In this document: positions 42,756 through 51,726 of the stretch, piece after piece | Layout of the letters: every line of letters begins with the position of its first letter | How positions within the stretch are numbered: the stretch's first letter is position 1 | From: Pseudomonas sp. G.S.17 | GTDB lineage: Bacteria; Pseudomonadota; Gammaproteobacteria; Pseudomonadales; Pseudomonadaceae | Length of the DNA: 64,000 nt | Direction of reading: 5' to 3' | NCBI RefSeq assembly: GCF_038096165.1 | Contig: NZ_CP151076.1 | Coordinates: 2,601,501-2,665,500 of the forward strand | Made by a program: the position numbers and the translations under genes | Notes under the pieces: generated by a model | The model's database searches: none | Told to the model about the DNA's origin: nothing | What the model saw: the letters and a program-made list of their open reading frames with translations, nothing else

Positions 42756-43634
42756 ATGCACTGGCAGCCCGTAACCGAGCACCGTTTCATGCTGGCCGAA
42801 GGACCGTTCTGGGATCACGAAACACTGGCGTTGTATTGGGTGGATATCGCGGCGCGGCTGGCCTGCCGCCTGGTTGATGGCCACTTTCGTAAATGGCGGA
42901 TGCCCGAAGCGGTATCTGCATTCATCCCCACCCATGCTGGCGATGCCTTGGTAACTCTGGCCAGCGGCGTGTACCGCCTGGATCTTGATTCCCCCGCCGA
43001 TGAGCCGCGCTTGCGCCTGCTGTGTGTCGCCGATCCGGTCAGCGGCAACCGCGCCAATGAAGCCCGCTGCGACGCGCAGGGCCGTCTATGGCTGGGCAGC
43101 ATGCAAAACAATCTGGATGAAGAAGGCGGCGACTTGCCGTTGAAGCGCCGTTCGGGCGGTCTGTTCCGCATCGATCATGACGCGAGCGTCACGCCGTTGC
43201 TCGCCGGGCAAGGCATCGTCAACACGCTGTTGTGGAACGCCGCGGGCGACGAGGTGTACAGCGCCGACAGCCTGGATGGGGTGATCTATCGTTATCCGAT
43301 TCGCGCTGATGGCCGCCTGGGTTCGCGTGACGTCTGGGCGACCGAGCATGCTCGCGGCACGCCGGACGGTTCAGCCATGGACGCCGAAGGGTATATCTGG
43401 AACGCACGCTGGGACGGCCATTGCCTGATCCGCTTCGCCCCGGACGGCAGCGTCGACCGGTTGGTGGAATTGCCGGTCAGCCATCCCACCAGCTGCGTAT
43501 TCGGCGGCCCGGATCTTTCTACGCTGTATGTCACCAGCGCCGCGCCCGCCGATGCCAGCGGTCAGTTCGACGGCGCGTTATTGATGGCAGATGTGGGTGT
43601 GCAGGGCATGGCTTGTCACCGTTTTGCAGGATGA
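42756..43634 (+). CDS. SMP-30/gluconolactonase-family sugar lactonase, probable L-arabinonolactonase
   Basis: A 292-residue six-bladed propeller hydrolase. Metal ligands are visible: Glu in LAEGPFWDHETLALYWVDI, Asn in GNRANEARCDAQGRLWLGSM, Asn in GIVNTLLWNAAGDEVYSADS, and Asp in GTPDGSAMDAEGYIWNARWD. Such enzymes open sugar lactones in the oxidative (non-phosphorylating) pathways. Placement just before araFGH suggests L-arabino-1,4-lactone as substrate. An AAAGGTG ribosome site precedes the ATG. No other enzyme of that pathway is in the window. Confidence 0.82.
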   Translation: MHWQPVTEHRFMLAEGPFWDHETLALYWVDIAARLACRLVDGHFRKWRMPEAVSAFIPTHAGDALVTLASGVYRLDLDSPADEPRLRLLCVADPVSGNRANEARCDAQGRLWLGSMQNNLDEEGGDLPLKRRSGGLFRIDHDASVTPLLAGQGIVNTLLWNAAGDEVYSADSLDGVIYRYPIRADGRLGSRDVWATEHARGTPDGSAMDAEGYIWNARWDGHCLIRFAPDGSVDRLVELPVSHPTSCVFGGPDLSTLYVTSAAPADASGQFDGALLMADVGVQGMACHRFAG

Positions 43635-43786
43635 ATTCGCTGTCCCCGGGATGCCGTGACACTAGGTTACATAGTCGGCATTCATAATATGATATGACTG
43701 GTTTCTGTTGTTTTGACGTCCTTGCGGTGTCCCGACAACCTCACCGCTGGACGCTGTAGCTATTCAATAAAAATAAGGAGTTAGCT

Positions 43787-44788
43787 ATGTTGAGTCGCCA
43801 CGGGATTCGCTCCCTGTGCTGTGTTGCCGTCGCCACTGCCGTTCTGGGCATGAGCGGCATTTCCTCCGCTGCCGATAAGATCAAGATCGGCTTTCTGGTC
43901 AAGCAGGCTGAAGAACCCTGGTTCCAGACGGAATGGGCTTTTGCCGAGAAAGCCGGGAAGGATCATGGTTTCGAGGTCATAAAAATCGCCGTGCCAGACG
44001 GTGAAAAGACTCTCGCCGCTATCGACAGCCTTGCCGCCAACGGCGCCAAGGGCTTCGTCATCTGCCCGCCAGATGTTTCGCTGGGCCCGGCCATTGTCGC
44101 CAAGGCCAAGGCCAATGGCATGAAAGTCATGGCCGTTGATGATCGCTTCGTCGATGCCAAGGGTAAGTTCATGGAAGACGTGCCGTATCTGGGCATGGCC
44201 GCTTTCGAAGTGGGTCAGCAACAGGGCGCCGCCATGGCCGCTGAAGCGAAGAATCGCAACTGGGACTGGAAAGAGACCTACGCGATCATCAACACCTACA
44301 ACGAACTGGATACCGGTAAAAAGCGTACTGACGGTTCTGTTAAAGCGCTGGAGGAAGCCGGCCTGCCAGAAGACCACATTATCTACGCGCCGCAGAAAAC
44401 CCTCGACGTGCCCGGCAGCATGGACTCAACCGGCTCGGCACTGCCTAAACTTCCTTCCTCGGCTAAAAACCTGATCGTTGGCGGCATGAACGACAACACA
44501 GTCCTGGGCGGTGTTCGCGCAGCAAGCTCTGCATTCAAGCCGACAAACCTCATCGGGATTGGTATCAATGGTACCGACGCCATCGACGAATTGAAGAAGA
44601 AGGAAAGTGGCTTCTTCGGTTCGATGCTGCCAAGCCCGGACAAGGAAGGCTACAACACCGCTTTGCAGATGTATGAGTGGGTCAAGGATGGCAAGGAACC
44701 GCCTAAATACACCGCGATGGAAGACGTGACATTGATCACCCGTGCCAACTTTCAGGAAGTGCTGACCAAAATCGGTCTCTGGAAGTAA
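43787..44788 (+). CDS. araF: L-arabinose ABC transporter binding protein AraF
   Basis: A 333-residue periplasmic sugar-binding protein with a signal peptide ending near ISSAA. The mature sequence tracks E. coli AraF closely: KIGFLVKQAEEPWFQTEWAF, DHGFEVIKIAVPDGEKTLAA, IDSLAANGAKGFVICPPDVS, IVGGMNDNTVLGGVRAASSA and GIGINGTDAIDEL. The ribosome site AAGGAG lies 7 bases upstream. Followed by araG and araH. Confidence 0.94.
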   Translation: MLSRHGIRSLCCVAVATAVLGMSGISSAADKIKIGFLVKQAEEPWFQTEWAFAEKAGKDHGFEVIKIAVPDGEKTLAAIDSLAANGAKGFVICPPDVSLGPAIVAKAKANGMKVMAVDDRFVDAKGKFMEDVPYLGMAAFEVGQQQGAAMAAEAKNRNWDWKETYAIINTYNELDTGKKRTDGSVKALEEAGLPEDHIIYAPQKTLDVPGSMDSTGSALPKLPSSAKNLIVGGMNDNTVLGGVRAASSAFKPTNLIGIGINGTDAIDELKKKESGFFGSMLPSPDKEGYNTALQMYEWVKDGKEPPKYTAMEDVTLITRANFQEVLTKIGLWK

Positions 44789-44806
44789 CGCGCACACCAC
44801 GTCGCT

Positions 44807-44864
44807 GGCCTGAAATTTCAGGCCTCCATCTGCAAGTCCTCGCTCCATTGACCCATGGAGCGAG
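44807..44864 (+). promoter_or_regulatory. Two stem-loops between araF and araG
   Basis: GGCCTGAAATTTCAGGCC at 44807-44824 is an 18-bp perfect palindrome. CTCGCTCCAT and ATGGAGCGAG at 44839-44864 form a 10-bp stem with a 6-base loop. The second stem ends just before the araG Shine-Dalgarno sequence. They probably keep araF message levels above those of araG and araH. Confidence 0.6.
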
Positions 44865-44876
44865 GAGGAGGTTTCC

Positions 44877-46403
44877 ATGCAACAACTGGCCACTGAACAG
44901 CAACCATCCGCTGGCAGTCTGCGTTTCAACGGGATCGGCAAGACCTTTCCCGGTGTGCGTGCGCTGTCGGACATCAACTTTGAAGCACGTCCGGGCAGCG
45001 TGCATGCCTTGATGGGCGAAAACGGCGCGGGCAAATCCACGCTGTTGAAGATTCTTGGCGGCTCATACCAGCCCAACAGTGGCAGCTTGTCCATTGGCGG
45101 GCAGGAACAGGTCTTCAAGTCCACGGCTGACAGCATTGCCGCCGGTGTCGCGGTGATTCACCAGGAACTGCAACTGGTGCCGGAAATGTCCGTCGCCGAG
45201 AACCTGTTACTCGGCCACATGCCCAACCGCTGGGGCATGGTCAATCGGCGGGCCATGGTGCGCCGCGCCCGGGAACTGCTTAAAGGTCTGGCCGACGAAA
45301 TCGACCCGAACACTCGCCTGGGCGATTTGTCCCTCGGTCAGCGCCAGTTGGTGGAAATCGCCAAGGCTATGTCCCGTAACGCCCATGTCATCGCCTTCGA
45401 TGAACCCACCAGCAGTCTATCGGCCCGGGAAATCGATCGATTGATGGCGATCATCATCAAGTTGCGCGACGAAGGTCGGGTCATTCTTTACGTGTCGCAC
45501 CGTATGGAAGAGATCTTCCGGGTCTGCGATGCAGTGACGGTGTTCAAGGATGGTCGCTTCGTACGCACCTTCGAGGACATGGCCGACCTGGATCATGATC
45601 GGCTGGTGACTTGCATGGTCGGTCGCGACATTCAGGATATCTACAACTATCGCCCGCGCCAGCATCAGGGGCCAAGTCTGCGGGTGACCGGACTGATGGG
45701 GCCAGGGTTGCAGGAACCAGTCAGTTTCGCCGTGGAGAAGGGCGAAGTGCTGGGCTTTTTCGGCCTGGTGGGCGCTGGCCGTACCGAACTGTTCCGCATG
45801 CTTTCCGGCCTGACACGCAGCAAGGCAGGCGTTCTGCAGATTGAAGGCAAGGCGCTGGAATTCAAGTCCCCGCGTGACGCCATCGCCGCCGGGATACTGC
45901 TGTGCCCGGAGGATCGCAAGAAAGAGGGCATCGTGCCGCTGTCCAGCGTGCAGGAAAATATCAATATCGGCGCGCGGCCGCGTCACGTCAGCCTGGGTTG
46001 CCTGATTCAGGGGCGATGGGAGCGCGATAACGCCAAGGCGCAGATCAAGTCAATGAACGTCAAGACGCCCTCGGCCGATCAGCAAATGCTGTTCCTATCC
46101 GGCGGCAATCAGCAGAAGGCGATTCTCGGGCGCTGGCTGTCGATGCCCATGAAGGTGCTGCTGCTGGATGAGCCGACGCGCGGCATCGACATCGGCGCGA
46201 AATCCGAGATCTATCAGATCATCCATAACCTTGCCGCCGATGGCATTGCGGTCATTGTCGTGTCCAGCGATCTGATGGAGGTCATGGGCATTGCCGACCG
46301 GATCCTGGTCATGAGCGAGGGCGCCATCACTGGCGAGCTTACCCGCGACGAGGCCAATGAAGCACGACTGCTGCAACTGGCACTGCCGCGAACCCGCGTC
46401 TGA
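44877..46403 (+). CDS. araG: L-arabinose ABC transporter ATP-binding protein AraG
   Basis: A 508-residue protein with two ATPase domains (E. coli AraG: 504). The N-terminal half has Walker A LMGENGAGKSTLLKILGG, signature LGDLSLGQRQLVEIAKAMSR and Walker B VIAFDEPTSSLSAREI. The C-terminal half is degenerate at Walker A (FFGLVGAGRTELFRMLSG), as usual in this family, but has LFLSGGNQQKAILGRWL and LLLDEPTRGIDIGAKSEI. A GGAGGAGG ribosome site is present. Confidence 0.94.
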   Translation: MQQLATEQQPSAGSLRFNGIGKTFPGVRALSDINFEARPGSVHALMGENGAGKSTLLKILGGSYQPNSGSLSIGGQEQVFKSTADSIAAGVAVIHQELQLVPEMSVAENLLLGHMPNRWGMVNRRAMVRRARELLKGLADEIDPNTRLGDLSLGQRQLVEIAKAMSRNAHVIAFDEPTSSLSAREIDRLMAIIIKLRDEGRVILYVSHRMEEIFRVCDAVTVFKDGRFVRTFEDMADLDHDRLVTCMVGRDIQDIYNYRPRQHQGPSLRVTGLMGPGLQEPVSFAVEKGEVLGFFGLVGAGRTELFRMLSGLTRSKAGVLQIEGKALEFKSPRDAIAAGILLCPEDRKKEGIVPLSSVQENINIGARPRHVSLGCLIQGRWERDNAKAQIKSMNVKTPSADQQMLFLSGGNQQKAILGRWLSMPMKVLLLDEPTRGIDIGAKSEIYQIIHNLAADGIAVIVVSSDLMEVMGIADRILVMSEGAITGELTRDEANEARLLQLALPRTRV

Positions 46404-46443
46404 ACCTGGCCAATACACCGTGAAAAATAAAAAAGAGGTGCGT

Positions 46444-47409
46444 ATGTCTACCGAAACCAGCCTGACGGCTCCACGCCAGGGTCTCAATGTGCGTCGTTTA
46501 ATCGACGACTGGGCAATGTTGATGGCCGCTGTGGGCATCTTCGTGCTCTGCGCGCTGCTGATCGATAACTTCATGTCACCGCTGAACATGCGCGGTCTGG
46601 GCCTGGCGATTTCCACGGTGGGCATCGCCGCCTGCACCATGCTGTTCTGCCTGGCTTCCGGACATTTCGATTTGTCGGTGGGCTCGGTATTGGCCTGCTC
46701 CGGGGTCATCGCCGGGATTGTCATGCGCGACACGGACAGCCTGTTCCTGGGGATTTCGGCCGCCTTGGCCATGGGCCTTGTCGTGGGGCTGATCAATGGC
46801 ATCGTGATTGCCAAGCTGCGCATCAACGCGCTGATCGCGACGTTGGCGACCATGCAGATCGTCCGCGGCCTTGCGTATATCTTCTCCAACGGCAAGGCCG
46901 TCGGAGTGATGAACGAAGACTTCTTCGTGTTCGGCAACGGCCAGCTGTACGGCGTGCCGGTGCCGATCCTGATCACCATTGCCTGCTTCGCCTTCTTTGG
47001 CTGGTTGCTCAACTACACGACGTACGGCCGTAACACCCTGGCCATCGGCGGTAACCAGGAAGCTGCGTTGCTGGCGGGTGTGCATGTGGATCGCACCAAG
47101 ATCATCATCTTCGCCGTGCATGGCCTGATCGGCGCATTGGCCGGCGTGGTCCTGGCTTCGCGGATGACCTCCGGGCAACCGATGATCGGCCAGGGCTTCG
47201 AACTGACGGTGATTTCGGCCTGCGTGCTGGGCGGGGTTTCGCTGAGCGGCGGCATCGGCATGATTCGCCATGTGATCGCCGGGGTGCTGATTCTGGCGAT
47301 CATTGAAAACGCCATGAACCTGAAGAACATCGACACCTTCTATCAATACGTGATTCGTGGTTCGATCCTGCTGCTGGCGGTGATCATTGACCGGATGAAG
47401 CGTCGGTAA
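46444..47409 (+). CDS. araH: L-arabinose ABC transporter permease AraH
   Basis: A 321-residue inner-membrane permease of the RbsC/AraH family with about ten hydrophobic segments. It closely follows E. coli AraH at MRGLGLAISTVGIAACTMLF, LRINALIATLATMQIVRGLA, GRNTLAIGGNQEAALLAGVH and IISA-type VISACVLGGVSLSGGIGMI. ATG 46444 follows an AAGAGGTG ribosome site; the frame upstream to 46357 belongs to the end of araG in another phase. Last gene of the transporter operon. Confidence 0.94.
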   Translation: MSTETSLTAPRQGLNVRRLIDDWAMLMAAVGIFVLCALLIDNFMSPLNMRGLGLAISTVGIAACTMLFCLASGHFDLSVGSVLACSGVIAGIVMRDTDSLFLGISAALAMGLVVGLINGIVIAKLRINALIATLATMQIVRGLAYIFSNGKAVGVMNEDFFVFGNGQLYGVPVPILITIACFAFFGWLLNYTTYGRNTLAIGGNQEAALLAGVHVDRTKIIIFAVHGLIGALAGVVLASRMTSGQPMIGQGFELTVISACVLGGVSLSGGIGMIRHVIAGVLILAIIENAMNLKNIDTFYQYVIRGSILLLAVIIDRMKRR

Positions 47410-47418
47410 GGCTATCGT

Positions 47419-47536
47419 GTAGGACCGGCTTCAGCCGGGAGGGCGGCATTCCCAGTACAGAAACTACCTCAAATGTACCTGCCTCCTCGCGGATAAATCC
47501 GCTCCTACGGACCGCTGACTCGCGATCCTGTAGGAA
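47419..47536. repeat. REP cluster of the GTAGGACCGGCTTC type
   Basis: A GTAGGACCGGCTTCAGCCGG element at 47419-47442 faces an inverted, diverged copy at 47481-47510 (GCGGATAAATCCGCTCCTAC); a third partial start, CTGTAGGAACG, follows at about 47526. They fill the gap between araH and the iron-uptake genes. Confidence 0.75.
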
Positions 47537-47711
47537 CGTTCGAAGGTTACGATGGCCGCGAGGTGGTGTGTCAGGCAGACCGCCATCGCTGCCTCGCGCT
47601 GCTCGTAAACTCCCACATCAAGTCACGTGATCCAACGGGATTTTTTTGGGGGCCCCAAAAATATGAAATCTCCTACGGAAATTAAAAGATTGGCGAGTCC
47701 ACGCTAACTAA

Positions 47712-47731
47712 TTAGAATGATTCTCATTTTA
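47712..47731 (+). promoter_or_regulatory. Fur box upstream of the FecI-type sigma factor
   Basis: TTAGAATGATTCTCATTTTA closely fits the Pseudomonas Fur pattern around GAATGATTCTCATT. It lies 30-50 bp before the sigma-factor start, where Fur-iron would repress it when iron is ample. Confidence 0.85.
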
Positions 47732-47761
47732 ATTAGTGACATGCGCAGTGGGCCGTTAAGC

Positions 47762-48277
47762 ATGAGGCAAACAGCAGGGCCGTCAGAGGCCACTCTGGAA
47801 AATTTCTACCGTGAACACCGCAGCTGGCTGGAAAACTGGCTGCGTGCGCGGCTGGGCAATGCGTGGGATGCCGCCGACCTGAGCCAGGATACCTTTGTCC
47901 GGGTTCTGGCCAGCCAACACAGCGAACCGCTGACCCAACTGCGTGAACCTCGCGCGTATCTACTGACGGTCGGCAAGCGTTTGCTGGTCAATCATTATCA
48001 GCGTCGCAGCCTTGAACAGGCTTATCTTCAGGCCTTGGCGACTTTGCCCGAGACTGTCATTCCGTCCCCCGAACAACGCTGGATTCTGCTGGAAACCCTG
48101 CAAGCCCTGGATGAATTGCTCGACGCGTTGCCGCTGGCGGTGCGCCGGGCATTTTTATGGGCGCAACTGGAAGGCTTGGGTTACGCGCAGATCGCGCAGC
48201 GGCTGCAGGTGTCCGAGCGCACCGTAAAACGCTACATGGCCCAGGCTTACACCCATTGCCTGATGGCCGAGCTGTGA
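47762..48277 (+). CDS. FecI-type ECF sigma factor
   Basis: A 171-residue extracytoplasmic-function sigma factor. Region 2 is FYREHRSWLENWLRARLGNA with WDAADLSQDTFVRVLAS; region 4 is GLGYAQIAQRLQVSERTVKR. It directs transcription of the siderophore receptor downstream when the receptor signals through FecR. Starts at 47741 or 47717 are also possible; 47762 (MRQTAGPSEATL) fits family length best. Its stop overlaps the GTG start of the next gene. Confidence 0.9.
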   Translation: MRQTAGPSEATLENFYREHRSWLENWLRARLGNAWDAADLSQDTFVRVLASQHSEPLTQLREPRAYLLTVGKRLLVNHYQRRSLEQAYLQALATLPETVIPSPEQRWILLETLQALDELLDALPLAVRRAFLWAQLEGLGYAQIAQRLQVSERTVKRYMAQAYTHCLMAEL

Positions 48278-49218
48278 GCAGTTCCGCGCCGTCGCGCCGG
48301 GTGGCCGAGGATGCGGCGTACTGGCTGGTGCTGCTGGAATCCGGCGCCGCCAGTGACGAAGACTGCGCGCAGCTGCAACGCTGGCGCGAGCAATGCCCCA
48401 GTCACGAACAGACCTGGCAAAAAGCCCAGGGCCTGCGCGGCAGATTTTCCGCACTGCCCGGCGAACTGGCACTGGCCAGCCTCGACCGCCCGGCGCTGGG
48501 CCGTCGTACCGTTCTCAAGCGAACCTTGATCGTCGCCGCGTTGCTGCCTGGCGGTTGGCTGCTTAGCCAGCATGCCCCCGTGGCGGCCTGGCGCGCTGAT
48601 TTGCGTACGGTCGCAGGCGAGCGCAAGGAGTTGCGTCTGCCCGATGGCAGCCTGTTGCAACTGGATACAGCCAGCGCGGTGAATATCGACGTTGCCACCC
48701 GCAGCCTGGCCCTGATCGAAGGTGAGCTGGCCTTGAACATGGCAGCGAACACGGCCGCCATCGCCATCGACACCCCCGCAGGACGCATTCTGACCAATGA
48801 CGCCGAGCTTTGCGTGCGGCTGGACGGGCAGGGCTGTAGGGTTTCCGTCTGGCGCGGCAGTGTCGATCTGTTCCCGCAAAACGGGATGAGCGTGCGGCTG
48901 CACGGCGGCCAGCAAACCACCATGAACGCATCCTCCGTGGCGCCGTTGCACAGCTTCGACACCCGACAACCGGGCTGGCGCGAAGGGGTGCTCAGCGTCG
49001 AAAACCAACCCCTGGGGCTGTTCCTTGCCGAACTGAGTCGGTATCGGCCTGGCGTCCTGCGCTGGGAACCGGCGCTGGATGCCTTGAAAGTCACCGGTAC
49101 CTTCCGCCTCGACGATACCGACAAGATCCTGTTTCTACTGGCAGCCAGCCTGCCGGTACAGGTGCGGACGCGAACCCGGTATTGGGTCACGCTGACGCCC
49201 CGCAAAATTTCTGCCTGA
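48274..49218 (+). CDS. FecR-type anti-sigma/signal transducer
   Basis: A 314-residue inner-membrane regulator. A cytoplasmic N-terminal part (VAEDAAYWLVLLESGAASDE, WREQCPSHEQTWQKAQGLRG) leads to one membrane span (TLIVAALLPGGWLLS) and a periplasmic FecR domain (DLRTVAGERKELRLPDGSLL, QLDTASAVNIDVATRSLALI, EGELAL). The C-terminal domain contacts the receptor signalling domain. The start is GTG 48274, overlapping the sigma stop (GTGA), within a longer open frame from 48157. Confidence 0.9.
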   Translation: MSSSAPSRRVAEDAAYWLVLLESGAASDEDCAQLQRWREQCPSHEQTWQKAQGLRGRFSALPGELALASLDRPALGRRTVLKRTLIVAALLPGGWLLSQHAPVAAWRADLRTVAGERKELRLPDGSLLQLDTASAVNIDVATRSLALIEGELALNMAANTAAIAIDTPAGRILTNDAELCVRLDGQGCRVSVWRGSVDLFPQNGMSVRLHGGQQTTMNASSVAPLHSFDTRQPGWREGVLSVENQPLGLFLAELSRYRPGVLRWEPALDALKVTGTFRLDDTDKILFLLAASLPVQVRTRTRYWVTLTPRKISA

Positions 49219-49284
49219 GCCGTGTCCCTTTTTTTGACCTCGCCTGTCATTGCTCTCAAGTGAACGAAATAAGAGAGTGTTCCG

Positions 49285-51720
49285 ATGCCCGCAGTTTTTC
49301 TTCGACGTCTGCGCCTGACCCATCTGGGCATGCGTCCTTTGCTTCAAATGAGTTGCCACGCCAGCGTTCTGGTCGGGCTGGGTGCGGGTTCGGTGCTGGT
49401 CGCGCCGGCATGGGCCGAAGAGGGCGCCAGACACAACTATCAGATCCCCGCCGGAAGCCTGAGCTCGGCATTGACCCGTTTTGCTGCGCAGGCCGGTGTC
49501 AGTCTGTCGGTTGATCCGGCCTTGGTCGCCGGTCGCAACACCGCCGGGCTGACGGGCGACTATGCACCCCAGGAAGGTTTTGCCCGTTTGCTGCAAGGCA
49601 CTGGCCTGCAATTGCAGCCGGTCGCCGATCAGTCCTATACGTTGATTGCGGCACCGACCAGTGAAAATGGCTCGATGGTGTTGCCGCAAACCTCCATCGA
49701 CGGCAGCCGCTTTGATCAACAGGGCGATGTGTACTCCGGCGGGCAAGTCACGCGACGCGGCAATCAGGGCATGCTCGGCGATCATGACTTCATGGAAACG
49801 CCGTTCAACCTGACGTCCTACACCAGCACGACGGTGAAGAATCAACAGGCTCGCACCCTCGGCGATGTTGTCGCCAACGATCCTTCGGTGCGTACCACCA
49901 ATCCGGCCGGTGGTCGTTTTGAGCAGTTCTCCATTCGCGGTTTGAGCCTGTACAACAGCGACGTGTCGTTCGGCGGTCTGTACGGCGTGCTGCCGACGTA
50001 TTCCATCGACATGGAGATGGTCGAACGCATTGATATCCTCAAAGGCCCCGGCGCACTGCTCGGCGGCATCGCGCCCCGTGGCAGCGTGGGTGGCGGGATC
50101 AATATCGAGCCCAAGCGCGCAGGCAAGGATCCACTCACCGAATTTACCGGCAGCTATGCGTCTGCGGGCCAGTTCGGCGGCAGCATGGACATTGGTCGAC
50201 GTTTTGGCGATGAACAGGAATACGGCGTGCGCTTCAATGGCGTGCGTCAGTCCGGCGAAACCGAGTGGGATCATCAGTCGGTGGAGCGCGAAGCAGCGGT
50301 GATCGGCCTGGATTTCAAGAAAGAGCGGGTGCGTTTGTCCCTTGATTTCGGTCGTTCCGAGCGCCACGGCGATGCACCTATCGAACGAGTGGAAGTCGCC
50401 GCCGGGATAAAAATGCCCAAGGCCGAAGACATCCATCACAACTTTGCCCAGCCCTGGACTTACGCCGATTCCAAGGACACCTTCGGCGCGGTGCGTGGCG
50501 AGTATGACGTCAGCGATTCATTGATGGTCTATGCCGCAGCCGGCGCGCGCAGTGGCGAGTACGACTTCCTGCGTCACGCGGTGCAGGTCACCAACAGCAA
50601 CGGTAATTTCAACATGACCCCTCGCTCGTTTCAGCGCGACGAAGAGGTCAAGACCTTTACCGTCGGCGCGCGCAGCTGGTTCAATACCGGGCCGATTGGC
50701 CATACCGTCAACCTGAGCCTGAACCGCTTCGACATGGAATTCGATAACAGCGGCGAGCGTTACCTGACCCGCGTCAGCAACCTCTACAACCCGGTGTTGC
50801 AGCCATATCCGGGCGTGCCCAATCGCTTCGACACCTCGACTCACACCGAAGATGTGTTCTCCAGTGCGGCGCTGGCCGATACCTTGAGCTTCTTCGATGA
50901 TCGGGTGCTGTTGACCCTCGGCGCGCGGCTGCAACGGGTCGAGGTCGACGCCTATGCCAATGGCGTGCTCGGTCAGCAATATGACGAGCAAGCCACGTCG
51001 CCAGCGGCGGGTCTGGTGATCAAGGCCACCGACAACATTTCCCTGTACGCCAATTACATCGAAGGCCTGAGCCAGGGCGAAACCGCGCCGACCACGGCGA
51101 CCAACCGCGATGAAGTGTTTGCGCCGTACAAATCGAAACAGACCGAAGTCGGCGTCAAACTCGACATGGGCGGCTTCGCCACGACCTTGAGCGTGTTCCG
51201 CATCGAACAACCAAGCTATATCACCGACGCCAGCGGCAACTTCAAGCCCGATGGCGAACTGCGTAATCAGGGCGTCGAGTTGAACCTGTTTGGCGAACTC
51301 GCCAGCGACGTGCGTCTGCTGGGCGGGGTGATGGTGCTCGACAGCGAGCAGACCAAAACCGCTTTGGGCCAGTACGACGGCAAGCGCGGCACCGGTTCGC
51401 CGATCCTCAATGCCAATATGGGGCTCGAATACGACATCAACCGGTTGCCGGGCTTGACCTTGACCGCGCGGGCCATCCACACCGGCTCACAATACCTGGA
51501 TCAAGCCAACGAGCAGAAAATCGACGCCTGGCAGCGCTACGATCTGGGCGGGCGTTACGCCTTCAAATTGGGCAGCAATCCGATCACCCTGCGCGCCGCA
51601 GTCGAAAACGTGCTGGACAAGACTTACTGGGTTTCTGCCGCTACGTCGTCGGATGCAGCGGCCGGCTTGACCTTGTCTACACCGCGCACCTGGCTAGTGT
51701 CGGCGACGGTGGGTTTCTAG
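49285..51720 (+). CDS. TonB-dependent ferric siderophore receptor with signalling domain
   Basis: An 811-residue outer-membrane receptor. After a long signal sequence (cleavage near PAWA) comes an STN signalling domain (YQIPAGSLSSALTRFAAQAG, APQEGFARLLQGTGLQLQPV), which interacts with FecR. The plug contains MSLP-type VRTTNPAGGRFEQFSIRGLS and RIDILKGPGALLGGIAPRGS; the remainder is a beta-barrel ending in aromatic F (WLVSATVGF). The FhuE/FpvA branch fits best. The siderophore is probably foreign, since no synthesis genes are nearby; that is inference. Confidence 0.93.
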   Translation: MPAVFLRRLRLTHLGMRPLLQMSCHASVLVGLGAGSVLVAPAWAEEGARHNYQIPAGSLSSALTRFAAQAGVSLSVDPALVAGRNTAGLTGDYAPQEGFARLLQGTGLQLQPVADQSYTLIAAPTSENGSMVLPQTSIDGSRFDQQGDVYSGGQVTRRGNQGMLGDHDFMETPFNLTSYTSTTVKNQQARTLGDVVANDPSVRTTNPAGGRFEQFSIRGLSLYNSDVSFGGLYGVLPTYSIDMEMVERIDILKGPGALLGGIAPRGSVGGGINIEPKRAGKDPLTEFTGSYASAGQFGGSMDIGRRFGDEQEYGVRFNGVRQSGETEWDHQSVEREAAVIGLDFKKERVRLSLDFGRSERHGDAPIERVEVAAGIKMPKAEDIHHNFAQPWTYADSKDTFGAVRGEYDVSDSLMVYAAAGARSGEYDFLRHAVQVTNSNGNFNMTPRSFQRDEEVKTFTVGARSWFNTGPIGHTVNLSLNRFDMEFDNSGERYLTRVSNLYNPVLQPYPGVPNRFDTSTHTEDVFSSAALADTLSFFDDRVLLTLGARLQRVEVDAYANGVLGQQYDEQATSPAAGLVIKATDNISLYANYIEGLSQGETAPTTATNRDEVFAPYKSKQTEVGVKLDMGGFATTLSVFRIEQPSYITDASGNFKPDGELRNQGVELNLFGELASDVRLLGGVMVLDSEQTKTALGQYDGKRGTGSPILNANMGLEYDINRLPGLTLTARAIHTGSQYLDQANEQKIDAWQRYDLGGRYAFKLGSNPITLRAAVENVLDKTYWVSAATSSDAAAGLTLSTPRTWLVSATVGF

Positions 51721-51726
51721 TCTGGA

